A DNA stretch of 64,000 bases, from the NCBI RefSeq assembly GCF_000993825.1, contig NZ_CP011114.1:4030001-4094000 (forward strand), read 5' to 3'. Under the pieces are notes generated by a model that did no database searches, had not been told where the DNA came from, and saw nothing but the letters and a program-made list of their open reading frames with translations. This DNA is from Paenibacillus durus ATCC 35681 (lineage in GTDB: Bacteria; Bacillota; Bacilli; Paenibacillales; Paenibacillaceae). The position numbers and the translations under genes were made by a program. Positions 8,602-15,714 of this stretch are shown here, in pieces; position 1 is the stretch's first letter; the number at the start of each line of letters is the position of its first letter.

Positions 8602-9393
8602 TCATCTTACCAGGACAGCGGCAAAATCTTTAATCACATCGGCAAGCTGCTCCGGCTCTTCAAACAGGCTCATATGGCCTGCGCCGGAAATGACCGCCTT
8701 CGTTACGTTCCGCTTGTCCGAGGTGAAGGTCCTCTCCACCGGTACAAGACCGTCCTTCTCCCCTGCCACAAGCAGCACCGGCAGCTCGCTGGCCGATATC
8801 ACATCGCGCCGGTCGGGACGCTCGCGCATAGCCAGGGCAGCTCCAATCGCCCCTTGGGGCGGCGTCTTAAAGCCGATTTCCCGGGCGCGCTGCAGCAGCT
8901 CAGGCGAGGACTCCGTCGTCTCCGGCGCGAACAGTCCGGGTACGAATCCATCCACAAAATCGGTGATTCCCTGGGACCCGATCGCAGCGACCGCCTTGAG
9001 CCGCTTCTCCTTCGCCTCGATGCTGTCCGGGTAGGCTGTGGAATGAATCAGTCCAAAGGCAGTCAGGCGCGAGGCATAACGCTGAGCGAACGAAAGTGTA
9101 ATATACCCGCCTAATGAATGGCCCAGCAGCGTAACCTTAGGAATGTCAAGAGCATCCAGCAGCGAAAGCACGTCATCGGCCATTTGCTCAATCGTATAGG
9201 CGCCAAGCGGCGCATCGGAAGAACCATGCCCCCGCAGGTCGGGCGCAATGACGCGGTAGCTTCCGCTCAAAATCGGGATAACCTTCTCCCAGTATTCCGC
9301 GCTGCCGCAGAAACCGTGAAGCAGAACAATAACTTCACCCTGCCCTTGATCACTGTAACTAATGTGTACTCCTTCACGACGCACTGTTTCCAT
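8602..9393 (-). CDS. Alpha/beta hydrolase
   Basis: Serine hydrolase of the alpha/beta fold (263 aa). The nucleophile elbow is GHSLGG with Ser93, the oxyanion segment is LLHGFCGSAEYW, the catalytic Asp lies in VAGEKDGLVP, and the His in GAGHMSLFEEP. The overall pattern resembles haloperoxidase or ester hydrolase-type proteins; the true substrate cannot be read from sequence. Start: the ATG at 9393 has AAGGAGG 5 bp upstream, better than the ATG at 9429. A palindromic element lies 30-55 bp before the start and may be an operator. The gene is monocistronic, with its own terminator. Confidence 0.85.
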   Translation of the reverse strand: METVRREGVHISYSDQGQGEVIVLLHGFCGSAEYWEKVIPILSGSYRVIAPDLRGHGSSDAPLGAYTIEQMADDVLSLLDALDIPKVTLLGHSLGGYITLSFAQRYASRLTAFGLIHSTAYPDSIEAKEKRLKAVAAIGSQGITDFVDGFVPGLFAPETTESSPELLQRAREIGFKTPPQGAIGAALAMRERPDRRDVISASELPVLLVAGEKDGLVPVERTFTSDKRNVTKAVISGAGHMSLFEEPEQLADVIKDFAAVLVR

Positions 9394-9422
9394 GACAGCC
9401 TCCTTCTTTCTTCTTAAATAAT

Positions 9423-9448
9423 TACCCAATGATCTACCTAATTGGGTA
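9423..9448. promoter_or_regulatory. Inverted repeat upstream of the alpha/beta hydrolase
   Basis: Perfect arms TACCCAAT and ATTGGGTA separated by 10 bp. An overlapping imperfect palindrome CTACCTAATTGGGTAG lies at 9434-9449. Position just upstream of the hydrolase ribosome site suggests a repressor operator; the cognate regulator is not in view. Confidence 0.45.
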
Positions 9449-9486
9449 GTATTTATTTAAGCCAAACGAGTGAAATTGAAACGCCT

Positions 9487-10017
9487 TCAGCGTAACAGCC
9501 CGAATCCCTCAGCCGCTGCGGCGGCAATGGTTCCCGCCATGCCTATCACACGGTGCAGCGGCGTAGTCTGAAGCGTCCGGTACGGCTTCGGTCCGCTAGC
9601 GTCAACGACGGCGGCCAGGCTGTAATGCCCTACTGCGGGCAGGGCCAGCCCTACGGATTTAGCCGGATGCAGCGGTTCCATGGAGGCGTAATAATAACCT
9701 ACGGCCGCGTGCGGACCAAGGCAGGCATCGACGGCGATCACGATATGCGCCGAAGGAATTTCAGCCATCCTTTTTGTCAGATTATCCGCATCGCATGGGA
9801 ACGGAAGCGTGCCGATCACATGGGGAAATCCGTATTCCAGCAGCCGGGTTCCCGTTAACGGTCCAAGCGAGTCTCCGGTGGAACGGTCGGTGCCAACGCA
9901 CAGGAAGGTAATCTCTTCCGGCTTATGCAGCCCTTCGATTTCGCGAAAGAAAGCAGTCAAGCCTTCGGCATCCACCTTTCTTTTGCCGCTCCCCTGCCCC
10001 TGTTCCCTGATTGCCAT
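9487..10017 (-). CDS. yyaC: YyaC-family spore protease
   Basis: DUF1256/YyaC-type protein related to the germination protease GPR. Landmarks are FLCVGTDRSTGDSLGPLTG, IVIAVDACLGP and the C-terminal GMAGTIAAAAAEGF. Family members are made in the sporulating cell; the exact substrate is not settled. Length 176 aa with the start at 10017 (MAIREQGQGS), which has AAAGGGGGG upstream; an ATG at 10068 in the same frame would add 17 residues without family character. It supports a spore-forming host. The gene stands alone, divergent from the DUF1128 gene 180 bp away. Confidence 0.85.
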   Translation of the reverse strand: MAIREQGQGSGKRKVDAEGLTAFFREIEGLHKPEEITFLCVGTDRSTGDSLGPLTGTRLLEYGFPHVIGTLPFPCDADNLTKRMAEIPSAHIVIAVDACLGPHAAVGYYYASMEPLHPAKSVGLALPAVGHYSLAAVVDASGPKPYRTLQTTPLHRVIGMAGTIAAAAAEGFGLLR

Positions 10018-10198
10018 GCCTGTGTTCCCCCCTTTGGTAGTGTTCTTATGGAAGCATGCCACCGTCACCGCGTCACCGTTCTAGCAGATAGCCGCTTTTT
10101 CCATCCATTCTACATTAAATTAATTTCATCGACAAAATATGGTGTCCCCAGCGTTAACCATGGTAAAATACATAGATTAACGCGCAGAAAGGAAGAAC

Positions 10199-10429
10199 GT
10201 GAACTTTATGGATCTATCGACCCCGAGCCAGAGCAATGTGGAATATATGATCGAAAGCATTAAGACCAAACTGAAAATGGCCAGCGCCGCCGCCATGCAG
10301 TCCTCCGCCTTCTCGCTGGACAAATATGAAGACATCCGGGATATTTACGAAGTCGTTATGGATAGCGACAGACTCAGCATCTCGCAGGTGGAGGCTCTCG
10401 TCTCCGAACTGGGACGCTTGCGGAAATAA
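10199..10429 (+). CDS. DUF1128-family small protein
   Basis: Small soluble protein (76 aa) of the DUF1128 family, common in Bacillales. It consists of two predicted helices, with the pattern NVEYMIESIKTKLKMASAAA followed by DIRDIYEVVMDSDRLSISQ. No function is known to me. The GTG at 10199 has GAAAGGAAG at good distance; an ATG at 10208 is a weaker alternative because the spacing becomes 15 bp. Followed by a strong hairpin shared with the convergent asparaginase gene. Confidence 0.75.
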   Translation: MNFMDLSTPSQSNVEYMIESIKTKLKMASAAAMQSSAFSLDKYEDIRDIYEVVMDSDRLSISQVEALVSELGRLRK

Positions 10430-10447
10430 AAACGGCGCACCCAGCGA

Positions 10448-10500
10448 ACAGGCCCCTCGCCATCGATCCGTGAAAATAAGGTTCGACGGGAGGGGCCTGT
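10448..10500. terminator. Long hairpin between convergent genes
   Basis: Perfect 11-bp arms ACAGGCCCCTC (10448-10458) and GAGGGGCCTGT (10490-10500), lying between the DUF1128 gene and the asparaginase-like gene. The T-run is poor on both strands, so it may act as a weak bidirectional terminator or a transcript 3' end stabiliser. Confidence 0.55.
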
Positions 10501-10518
10501 GTCTTGTGCTTGGAACAA

Positions 10519-11520
10519 TCAAATTAACTCCAGTTTGAATACCGTCTCCGCATGACCGACACGCATTCCTTCATCATTCTCGATATAGCCCGGGAAAGCC
10601 GCCGTAAGCTTACTTAATGTCGACCGGTTCGCATATCCGATCTGCTCCAGAATACCGCGTACAATCAGACCCCATTCTTCTTCGGAGCCGTCAAGTATCT
10701 TAAAGGCAAACCCGAGACGTTCATTCCGCAGCCCGAAGCAGTACACGCCCTTGAAGCCGCCTTTGGACACAATATTGTAGTCTTCCAGCAGTATGGAGTC
10801 CAGCCGTCCGTATCCGGCTACCATCTCCGGATGAGCATGCATGGCCGATGTGATGACCTTTACCGCTTCTCTCGTCGCCTTATCTTCGATCAGCTCGGGA
10901 CAGGCCAGCTTCAAATAGGCGTGGGCCAATCCGGTTAGAGGGAGAGCGAACACCGGCAGGCCGCAGCCGTCCGTTCCCAGGCTGATATCCTTCGGCGCCA
11001 GGCCGGCCATATAGGCGACCGTCTGGAGAATCTCCTGCTGAACCGGATGGTCCGGCTGCGCGTATCCTTCCAGCGGCAGTGCCTTCGATTTACTGTAAGA
11101 CAGCAGCCCCAGATGCTTGCCGGAGCAGTTATGGTACAGCTTTCGCCTGCCTGTGCCGCGGATTGCCTCCTCGCGGCTTCCTTCGTCAAGCGGATAGCTG
11201 GAAGCGCAGATCATGCAGCTTTCCGTTACACCCGTCTTGGCCGCAATGCTCTCCAAGGCCTGAAGATGGTAGCTCTCCCCGCGGTGCGAAGCGGTCATAA
11301 GGGCGATTTCGGCCGCACTCAGGCCGTATTTATCCATAATTCCGCCGCGAATGCCCGGAATCGCCTGCAGCGGCTTCGCCGAAGAACGGGTAAAGGAAAC
11401 AAAGCCAGGGTCCCCCGCATATCCTTTTAACACGCCATTCTCCCCTACTATGGCAATATGCCCGCTGTGGGCGCATTCCATCAGATTGGCCCGATACTCC
11501 TTTACCAAAACCGTCTCCAT
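10519..11520 (-). CDS. Asparaginase II-type (Rhizobium-type) L-asparaginase-like protein
   Basis: Protein of 333 aa matching the asparaginase II (thermolabile, Rhizobium etli type) family, which is unrelated to the classical bacterial enzymes. Characteristic blocks are VLVKEYRANLMECAHSGHIA, FTRSSAKPLQAIP, TASHRGESYHLQ, HNCSGKHLGLL and GTDGCGLPVFALPL. The Ser and Lys in SSAKPLQ and the Cys in HNCSGKH belong to the conserved active region. Expected reaction: asparagine to aspartate and ammonia in the cytosol. A perfect 17-bp palindrome sits 30 bp upstream of the start and probably contributes to control. The start at 11520 is the family start (METVLVKEYR). Confidence 0.8.
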   Translation of the reverse strand: METVLVKEYRANLMECAHSGHIAIVGENGVLKGYAGDPGFVSFTRSSAKPLQAIPGIRGGIMDKYGLSAAEIALMTASHRGESYHLQALESIAAKTGVTESCMICASSYPLDEGSREEAIRGTGRRKLYHNCSGKHLGLLSYSKSKALPLEGYAQPDHPVQQEILQTVAYMAGLAPKDISLGTDGCGLPVFALPLTGLAHAYLKLACPELIEDKATREAVKVITSAMHAHPEMVAGYGRLDSILLEDYNIVSKGGFKGVYCFGLRNERLGFAFKILDGSEEEWGLIVRGILEQIGYANRSTLSKLTAAFPGYIENDEGMRVGHAETVFKLELI

Positions 11521-11549
11521 GTTGCTCTCTCCCTTATCCTCTATGTGTT

Positions 11550-11566
11550 TTTCTATAATATAGAAA
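11550..11566. promoter_or_regulatory. Perfect 17-bp palindrome upstream of the asparaginase-like gene
   Basis: TTTCTATAATATAGAAA: 8-bp arms around a central A, 30 bp upstream of the start at 11520. It overlaps the likely -10 region, as expected of a repressor operator. The regulator is unknown. Confidence 0.5.
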
Positions 11567-11901
11567 CTGTTTAAATCATCTAGTTTTGAAAGAACTATAT
11601 AATCTAGCAGTCAAGTGATGTATTTTGTAAAGGATCAAAAAAGACGATTTACTCTATACTTTCGCATCCGTTCTTCTCTTTCAGCAGCTATACTCCACCA
11701 GTCTTTCCCATACGTCCTTGCTGTTTCAGGGCATACGCCAAAGTTTATATACGAAGTAAGAAGTTTAGTTAAATTCATCGTAATACCGACTTCCAAACGA
11801 TGGAGACGATTCGTTATGGGGAATCGGGTCTAGTCCCCAGACTCATGCGACGCGCCGCCTGACTTTGGATTCACTTTATTTTTCCTGAGGAGTGATTTGT
11901 G
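11567..11901. other. Intergenic region without a supported gene
   Basis: The 381 bp between the asparaginase-like start and the YtxH gene hold the palindrome above and the ribosome site TGAGGAG at about 11886-11892. A 72-codon open frame at 11615-11833 lacks a ribosome site and protein-like composition. No clear promoter was identified. Confidence 0.5.
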
Positions 11902-12393
11902 ATGAGTAAAGAAGAACTGGAATATCCTGCGCAAAACGGAACAACCTTCGCGAAGGGTCTTCTTATTGGCGGTCTGATCGGAGCGGCGGCGGCCCTCCTC
12001 TTCGCACCCAAGCCGGGACGCGAAATGCGCAGCGACCTCTCCAATAAGCTGAGCATAGCAACCGACAAGACCAAAGAATTCTCCGGTACGGTTACCGATA
12101 AGACGAAATCTCTTGCTACGGCAGTCGGTGGAAAAGTGGCTGATTTGGCCGGCACCGTATCCAGCAAGGTCTCCGATTTGGCTAGTACTGTATCGTCCAA
12201 AGCCTCCGACATTAGGACAAGCGTCAGCGACAGCAAGCAGGAAATTGCCGCTACCTTGCAGGAAACCGGGAAGAAAATCTCGGATACGGTCGAAGCGGCT
12301 TCCACAGAAGTAAGCGATGATGTTAAGGATGCTTCCAAGGATATCTCCGAAGCAGCAAAGAACGCTTCGGACGAGGTCAAAGCTGGCTATTAA
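11902..12393 (+). CDS. YtxH domain-containing general-stress-type protein
   Basis: YtxH-type protein (163 aa). It has one hydrophobic segment, AKGLLIGGLIGAAAALLFAPKPGREMR (residues 17-43), the YtxH signature, which probably anchors it in the membrane. A long low-complexity helical tail rich in Ser, Thr, Lys, Asp and Ala follows, with repeating units of the form DKTK, KVADLAGTVSSKVSDL. Such tails resemble stress or desiccation proteins. In B. subtilis ytxG (DUF948) and ytxH are SigB-dependent. Here the DUF948 gene lies about 5 kb away and does have a SigB-like promoter, but I could not find one for this gene. The ATG at 11902 follows a GTG at 11899. Confidence 0.75.
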   Translation: MSKEELEYPAQNGTTFAKGLLIGGLIGAAAALLFAPKPGREMRSDLSNKLSIATDKTKEFSGTVTDKTKSLATAVGGKVADLAGTVSSKVSDLASTVSSKASDIRTSVSDSKQEIAATLQETGKKISDTVEAASTEVSDDVKDASKDISEAAKNASDEVKAGY

Positions 12394-12441
12394 GCGGCTT
12401 GCCTGAAAGCACGGTTGATTTAAGCTTTATTCTTCCTCCAG

Positions 12442-12473
12442 CCGGCAGCCAGCAGCAATCAGCTGGCTGCCGG
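12442..12473. terminator. Strong hairpin between YtxH and DUF5665 genes
   Basis: Perfect 12-bp arms CCGGCAGCCAGC and GCTGGCTGCCGG around an 8-nt loop. There is no T-run after it, so it may trim or attenuate read-through into the DUF5665 gene and not end transcription fully. Confidence 0.5.
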
Positions 12474-12539
12474 TATGCACGACGCCTGATTCCCAGAGCA
12501 GCCAGGGCCCGTTCAGCTATAAGAAAGCAGGAGGACTTT

Positions 12540-12872
12540 ATGGGAAAGCTGACAGGAAAGACAAGGGACTACGAAGTGAACGATCACCCGTTCGAGCTCC
12601 GCCATGAAGTGAAGCGGCTCAATACCCGGCTGGACCAAATCGCCGAATCACTGGAGAAATCAGAGATTAAGGATATACTCGAGAATTATACCGATCCCAA
12701 GAAGCGGATCATGACCAATCTCATGGCCGGTATTTCCCGGGGGGTCGGCCTATCTCTCGGCACCTTCATTGTGCTGGGCATACTGGGTTATATCGTTAGT
12801 CTGTTTATTAACGTGCCGGTCATCGGCGAGTATCTTGCCGAAATTAAGAAGTACATTGACGCCAACAGTTGA
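12540..12872 (+). CDS. DUF5665 small membrane protein
   Basis: Protein of 110 aa. The N-terminal half is charged and helical (ELRHEVKRLNTRLDQIAESL). A central DPKKRIMTNLMAGISRGVG block leads into one transmembrane segment (LGTFIVLGILGYIVSLFINV, about residues 77-97) and a short tail. This is the DUF5665 pattern of spore-formers; function unknown. Start: the ATG at 12540 has GGAGG 5 bp upstream; the open frame reaches back to 12399, but that part covers the hairpin and is not protein-like. Co-oriented with the YtxH gene and probably partly co-transcribed. A terminator follows. Confidence 0.75.
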   Translation: MGKLTGKTRDYEVNDHPFELRHEVKRLNTRLDQIAESLEKSEIKDILENYTDPKKRIMTNLMAGISRGVGLSLGTFIVLGILGYIVSLFINVPVIGEYLAEIKKYIDANS

Positions 12873-12888
12873 AGGGCGTACCGAATAA

Positions 12889-12933
12889 AGGGCATGGTTC
12901 CGCTCCTGCGGTTCCATGCCCTATTGTATTTTA
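12889..12933 (+). terminator. Intrinsic terminator after the DUF5665 gene
   Basis: Arms AGGGCATGG and CCATGCCCT with additional inner pairing (TTCCGC/GCGGTT), followed by a T-rich tract. It lies between the convergent DUF5665 and sigB genes and may serve both. Confidence 0.8.
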
Positions 12934-12950
12934 TAAGAGAAGTTTGTCTA

Positions 12951-13721
12951 TCAATAAGCCGAATTAGACATAATCTGTTTCAGCTTCTCGGTAGCCCGTT
13001 TCTGGATTCGCGATACGCTCATCTGCGATACACCGAGCTTCTGGGCGATCGCCCGCTGAGACTGCCCTTCCTGGAATGCCAGCAGCAGCACCTTCTGCTC
13101 CTGCTCCTTCAATTGTCCAAGCGCCTGCTGAAGGTCCATGCGCCGCTCTACGGTATCGTAGTCGTTCGCATCCGAGCTGATCAGTTCGCCCAGCGTAGCG
13201 CCGGTCTCTTCCTGAGACAGCGGGGAATCGAGCGATACGTAATGGTAACATTCCCTTCCAGCAAGAACTTCCACCGCTTCCTCCACAGACAGATCAAGGT
13301 AACTCGCGATTTCGCCTACATCGGGTGAACGTTCCAGCTTGACGGTCAGTTCGTCAATCGCCTGCTGGACCAATGCGCCTTTTTCTTTAATGCGTCTGGG
13401 AACCTGTATGTACCAGGATTTATCGCGGAGAAAATTCTTCATGTGCCCGATCATGCTCTTCATGGCATAGGGTTCAAAGGGAATGCCAAGGCTGATATCG
13501 TATTGCTGCAGAAGGCGGATCAGAGCCATCTGACCGACCTGATAGAGGTCTTCATAAAGATCGGGGCGGTTGCGGGCAATCTTGCCTGCGGCCATCTTGA
13601 CCATCGGCTCGTATCTATGAATCAATACGGTGGCAATATCGTTATCTTTGGTCTGCTGATATTCCCAAATAAGAGAGACGGATTCGTCCAAGGACTCTGG
13701 GGGAGTCACTCTCTCATTCAT
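12951..13721 (-). CDS. sigB: General stress sigma factor SigB (SigB/SigF/SigG family)
   Basis: Alternative sigma-70 factor, 256 aa. Region 2 includes RYEPMVKMAAGKIA, DLYEDLYQVGQMALIRLLQ and the -10-recognising YAMKSMIGHMKNFLRDK. Region 3 begins near VPRRIKEKG. Region 4 carries the helix-turn-helix SQRAIAQKLGVSQMSVSRIQK. Its place directly behind rsbV and rsbW, with a four-base overlap with rsbW (13718-13721), makes it the partner-switching stress sigma factor SigB and not the sporulation factors SigF or SigG, which share the family. Two SigB-type promoters in the window (before rsbV and before the DUF948 gene) fit autoregulation. Confidence 0.85.
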   Translation of the reverse strand: MNERVTPPESLDESVSLIWEYQQTKDNDIATVLIHRYEPMVKMAAGKIARNRPDLYEDLYQVGQMALIRLLQQYDISLGIPFEPYAMKSMIGHMKNFLRDKSWYIQVPRRIKEKGALVQQAIDELTVKLERSPDVGEIASYLDLSVEEAVEVLAGRECYHYVSLDSPLSQEETGATLGELISSDANDYDTVERRMDLQQALGQLKEQEQKVLLLAFQEGQSQRAIAQKLGVSQMSVSRIQKRATEKLKQIMSNSAY

Positions 13722-14170
13722 ACTCTCTCCTCGCTGAGATGAAGCTTTTTAGTCAAAGTTACGACTGTCCCCTTCCCGGACTCGCTTATGACGTTAACCT
13801 CATCCATAAGCGCCTGCATCAGATAGAAGCCGAGCCCCCCGACTTGAACATCGCTTAGTTCCTTGTCATGCAGGGTCATGCGCTCTCCGGATGCTTTTAC
13901 ATTGTCAAAGCTCTCCCCCTCGTCTTTGACGGTGATCGACAGGGCAAAAGGACTTACTTCAAAGATGACGTCGACTAATCCATCCTCCTGCTCGTAGGCG
14001 TAGAGAACTGAATTGTTACAAGCCTCGGAAACCGCTACTTTCATATCTTCTATATCTTCGTACGAAAAGCCCATTTTCGAGGCAATTCCGTATAAATTGA
14101 GTCTCACAATATCGACATATTCTGCACTGGCAGGCAACTGGATTATCACTTTTTGTATATCATCACTCAT
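13718..14170 (-). CDS. rsbW: Anti-sigma factor and serine kinase RsbW
   Basis: GHKL-fold kinase (150 aa) that binds and inhibits SigB and phosphorylates the anti-anti-sigma factor RsbV. The ATP site shows the N box EACNNSVLYAY, the G1 box VKDEGESFD and the G2 box GGLGFYLMQAL. The N-terminal ASAEYVDIVRLNLYGIASKMG matches RsbW and not SpoIIAB, which settles the choice between a stress and a sporulation locus. The gene lies 18 bp after rsbV and overlaps sigB by four bases, so the three are translated as a unit. Confidence 0.88.
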   Translation of the reverse strand: MSDDIQKVIIQLPASAEYVDIVRLNLYGIASKMGFSYEDIEDMKVAVSEACNNSVLYAYEQEDGLVDVIFEVSPFALSITVKDEGESFDNVKASGERMTLHDKELSDVQVGGLGFYLMQALMDEVNVISESGKGTVVTLTKKLHLSEERV

Positions 14171-14188
14171 TCTTTGTTCGGTCCTTTC

Positions 14189-14527
14189 CTAGTGGGAGTT
14201 CTCTTGGGAGGTGAAAAATTTGGCGATACCGGTCATATCGAACAGCTTCTGTATATGCGGCGGAACTTCCTCCACGGTGAATTTGACATCCAAGCCGTGT
14301 CTTGCCTTGAGGATCGATAAAAGAATTCCGATGCCCGTGCTGTCAATATATTTCAATTCTTTCATATTAATGGCTAGATTTAGCGCTGTATCCCCCACAA
14401 GCGGCTCCATCACCAACCGAAAATCGTCAGCAACCGACAAATCGAGCTCGCCTCTCAAGTAGACTGTGCAAACGCCATCCTCGGTTTTTGTCGTTGCATG
14501 AAACTTTTCGCTCTTATGTGTATTCAT
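14189..14527 (-). CDS. rsbV: Anti-anti-sigma factor RsbV (STAS domain)
   Basis: STAS-domain protein of 112 aa. The phosphorylatable serine lies in KYIDSTGIGILLSIL. Unphosphorylated RsbV takes RsbW away from SigB; RsbW inactivates it by phosphorylation and a PP2C phosphatase reverses this. The start at 14527 (MNTHKSEKF) has AGGAGA 7 bp upstream; in-frame ATGs at 14548 and 14605 are less well placed. First gene of the rsbV-rsbW-sigB operon, with a SigB-type promoter 36 bp upstream of the start, so the operon should amplify its own expression. Confidence 0.88.
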   Translation of the reverse strand: MNTHKSEKFHATTKTEDGVCTVYLRGELDLSVADDFRLVMEPLVGDTALNLAINMKELKYIDSTGIGILLSILKARHGLDVKFTVEEVPPHIQKLFDMTGIAKFFTSQENSH

Positions 14528-14562
14528 AGACAATCTCTCCTGATTCATGTTTTCTTTACCAA

Positions 14563-14588
14563 TAACCCTAAAGTCACGCTCATGAAAC
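14563..14588 (-). promoter_or_regulatory. SigB-type promoter of the rsbV-rsbW-sigB operon
   Basis: On the minus strand GTTTCA (14583-14588), a 14-bp spacer, then GGGTTA (14563-14568); the SigB consensus is GTTTAA-N12-14-GGGTAT. It lies 36 bp before the rsbV start and has the same form as the element before the DUF948 gene. Confidence 0.6.
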
Positions 14589-14738
14589 AAAAAACCGGAC
14601 TTCATACTCTGGAAATTGCTAGGTTAAGCGGCTCTTCCTTGCAAAGTGAGGAACCGGTTCCCTTCTCCGGAAGGCTGCTTTCGGCCTGAAGCGCAGGGCC
14701 TCTTAGCCGGAATATGCTTTAATTAAATGTTAAACACA

Positions 14739-15608
14739 TCATTTGATTTTGCGATAGATCTTTTCCACTCTGTCGAGTGGCTCGTAACTGTCGCTGTACC
14801 TGTTGAAATGAATGGACTCTTTGGTTCCGAGAACAAGCAATCCGAATCGGCTGAGGCTTTCGAAAAACAGGCTGTGGACATGCTCTCGAAGCTCATCGTT
14901 AAAGTAAATCATGACATTCCGGCAAAATATAACATGGAACTCGTTGAATGAAGTATCGGTCGCCAGGTTATGCTCGGCAAAGGTAATATTTTTGCGTAAT
15001 TCCGGCTGCAAAATGACCGAATTAGACTTCGCTGTATAATATTCCGAAAAGGCGCGCTTACCCCCCGCCTCCATGTGGTTTTGGCTGTACTGCTGCATTT
15101 TACTGATTTCGTACACGCCTTCCTTGGCCTGCTGAAGCGATCTGTTGTTGATATCGGTGGCGTAAATACGCGCTTTGTCGTACAAGCCCTCCTCCTTTAG
15201 CAGAATCGCCATGGAGTACACCTCTTCGCCAGTAGAGCAGCCGGCATGCCAGATCCGGATAGACGGGCAGTTCCTCAGAAGCGGCACGGCCTTCTGGCGG
15301 AAAGTCCGGAACATGCTGGGGTCCCGAAACATCTCCGTGACCGGTATGGAAAGGCTGTAAATCAGACGTTCGAAGCAGGCCCGGTCATGAAGCACCTTCT
15401 CCTGCAGCGCGGAGATGCTGGACAGGTTCTCCCCATGAACACGATGCCAGATTCGTCTCCTTAGGGAAGGTAGCGAGTAGTTTCGGAAATCGTATCCGTA
15501 TAGGCGATGAATACCGCAGAGCAGAAGCTCGATTTCGATATTTTCCAGCTCGTTCTTATCGGTTCCTGCAAGGGGCTGCTCATCGCTTCCTCGTCCTGTT
15601 GCAGTCAT
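14739..15608 (-). CDS. CheR-type protein methyltransferase (RsbM-like)
   Basis: Protein-glutamate methyltransferase of the CheR family (289 aa). Landmarks are the N-terminal helical domain, TEMFRDPSMFRTFRQKAVP, the SAM motif IWHAGCSTGEEVYSMAILL, YATDINNRSLQQAKEGVY and FCRNVMIYFNDELRE. No chemotaxis genes are adjacent. It sits between a response-regulator phosphatase and rsbV, the same gene company as RsbM of Bacillus cereus, where the methyltransferase modifies the sensor kinase RsbK to damp SigB signalling. I infer that role here. Start: the ATG at 15608 has GGGAG 10 bp upstream; a TTG at 15617 is closer to it. No terminator is evident before rsbV. Confidence 0.75.
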   Translation of the reverse strand: MTATGRGSDEQPLAGTDKNELENIEIELLLCGIHRLYGYDFRNYSLPSLRRRIWHRVHGENLSSISALQEKVLHDRACFERLIYSLSIPVTEMFRDPSMFRTFRQKAVPLLRNCPSIRIWHAGCSTGEEVYSMAILLKEEGLYDKARIYATDINNRSLQQAKEGVYEISKMQQYSQNHMEAGGKRAFSEYYTAKSNSVILQPELRKNITFAEHNLATDTSFNEFHVIFCRNVMIYFNDELREHVHSLFFESLSRFGLLVLGTKESIHFNRYSDSYEPLDRVEKIYRKIK

Positions 15609-15714
15609 TGATTCCAAGCTCCCTTGCGGCGCCGTCTTCTTAGCAAACGGCTGATTATTTTGCCTGTAAGACTATTACCCTAAATCCGGAATTACGAATA
15701 CAGGCATATCCGCA

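Noticed and set aside
11615..11833. 72-codon open frame before the YtxH gene
   Set aside because: No ribosome site, odd composition, no recognisable domain.
12951..14527. SpoIIAA-SpoIIAB-SigF sporulation operon
   Set aside because: Same gene order, but the anti-sigma factor matches RsbW (EYVDIVRLNLYGIASKMG) and the promoter is SigB-type.
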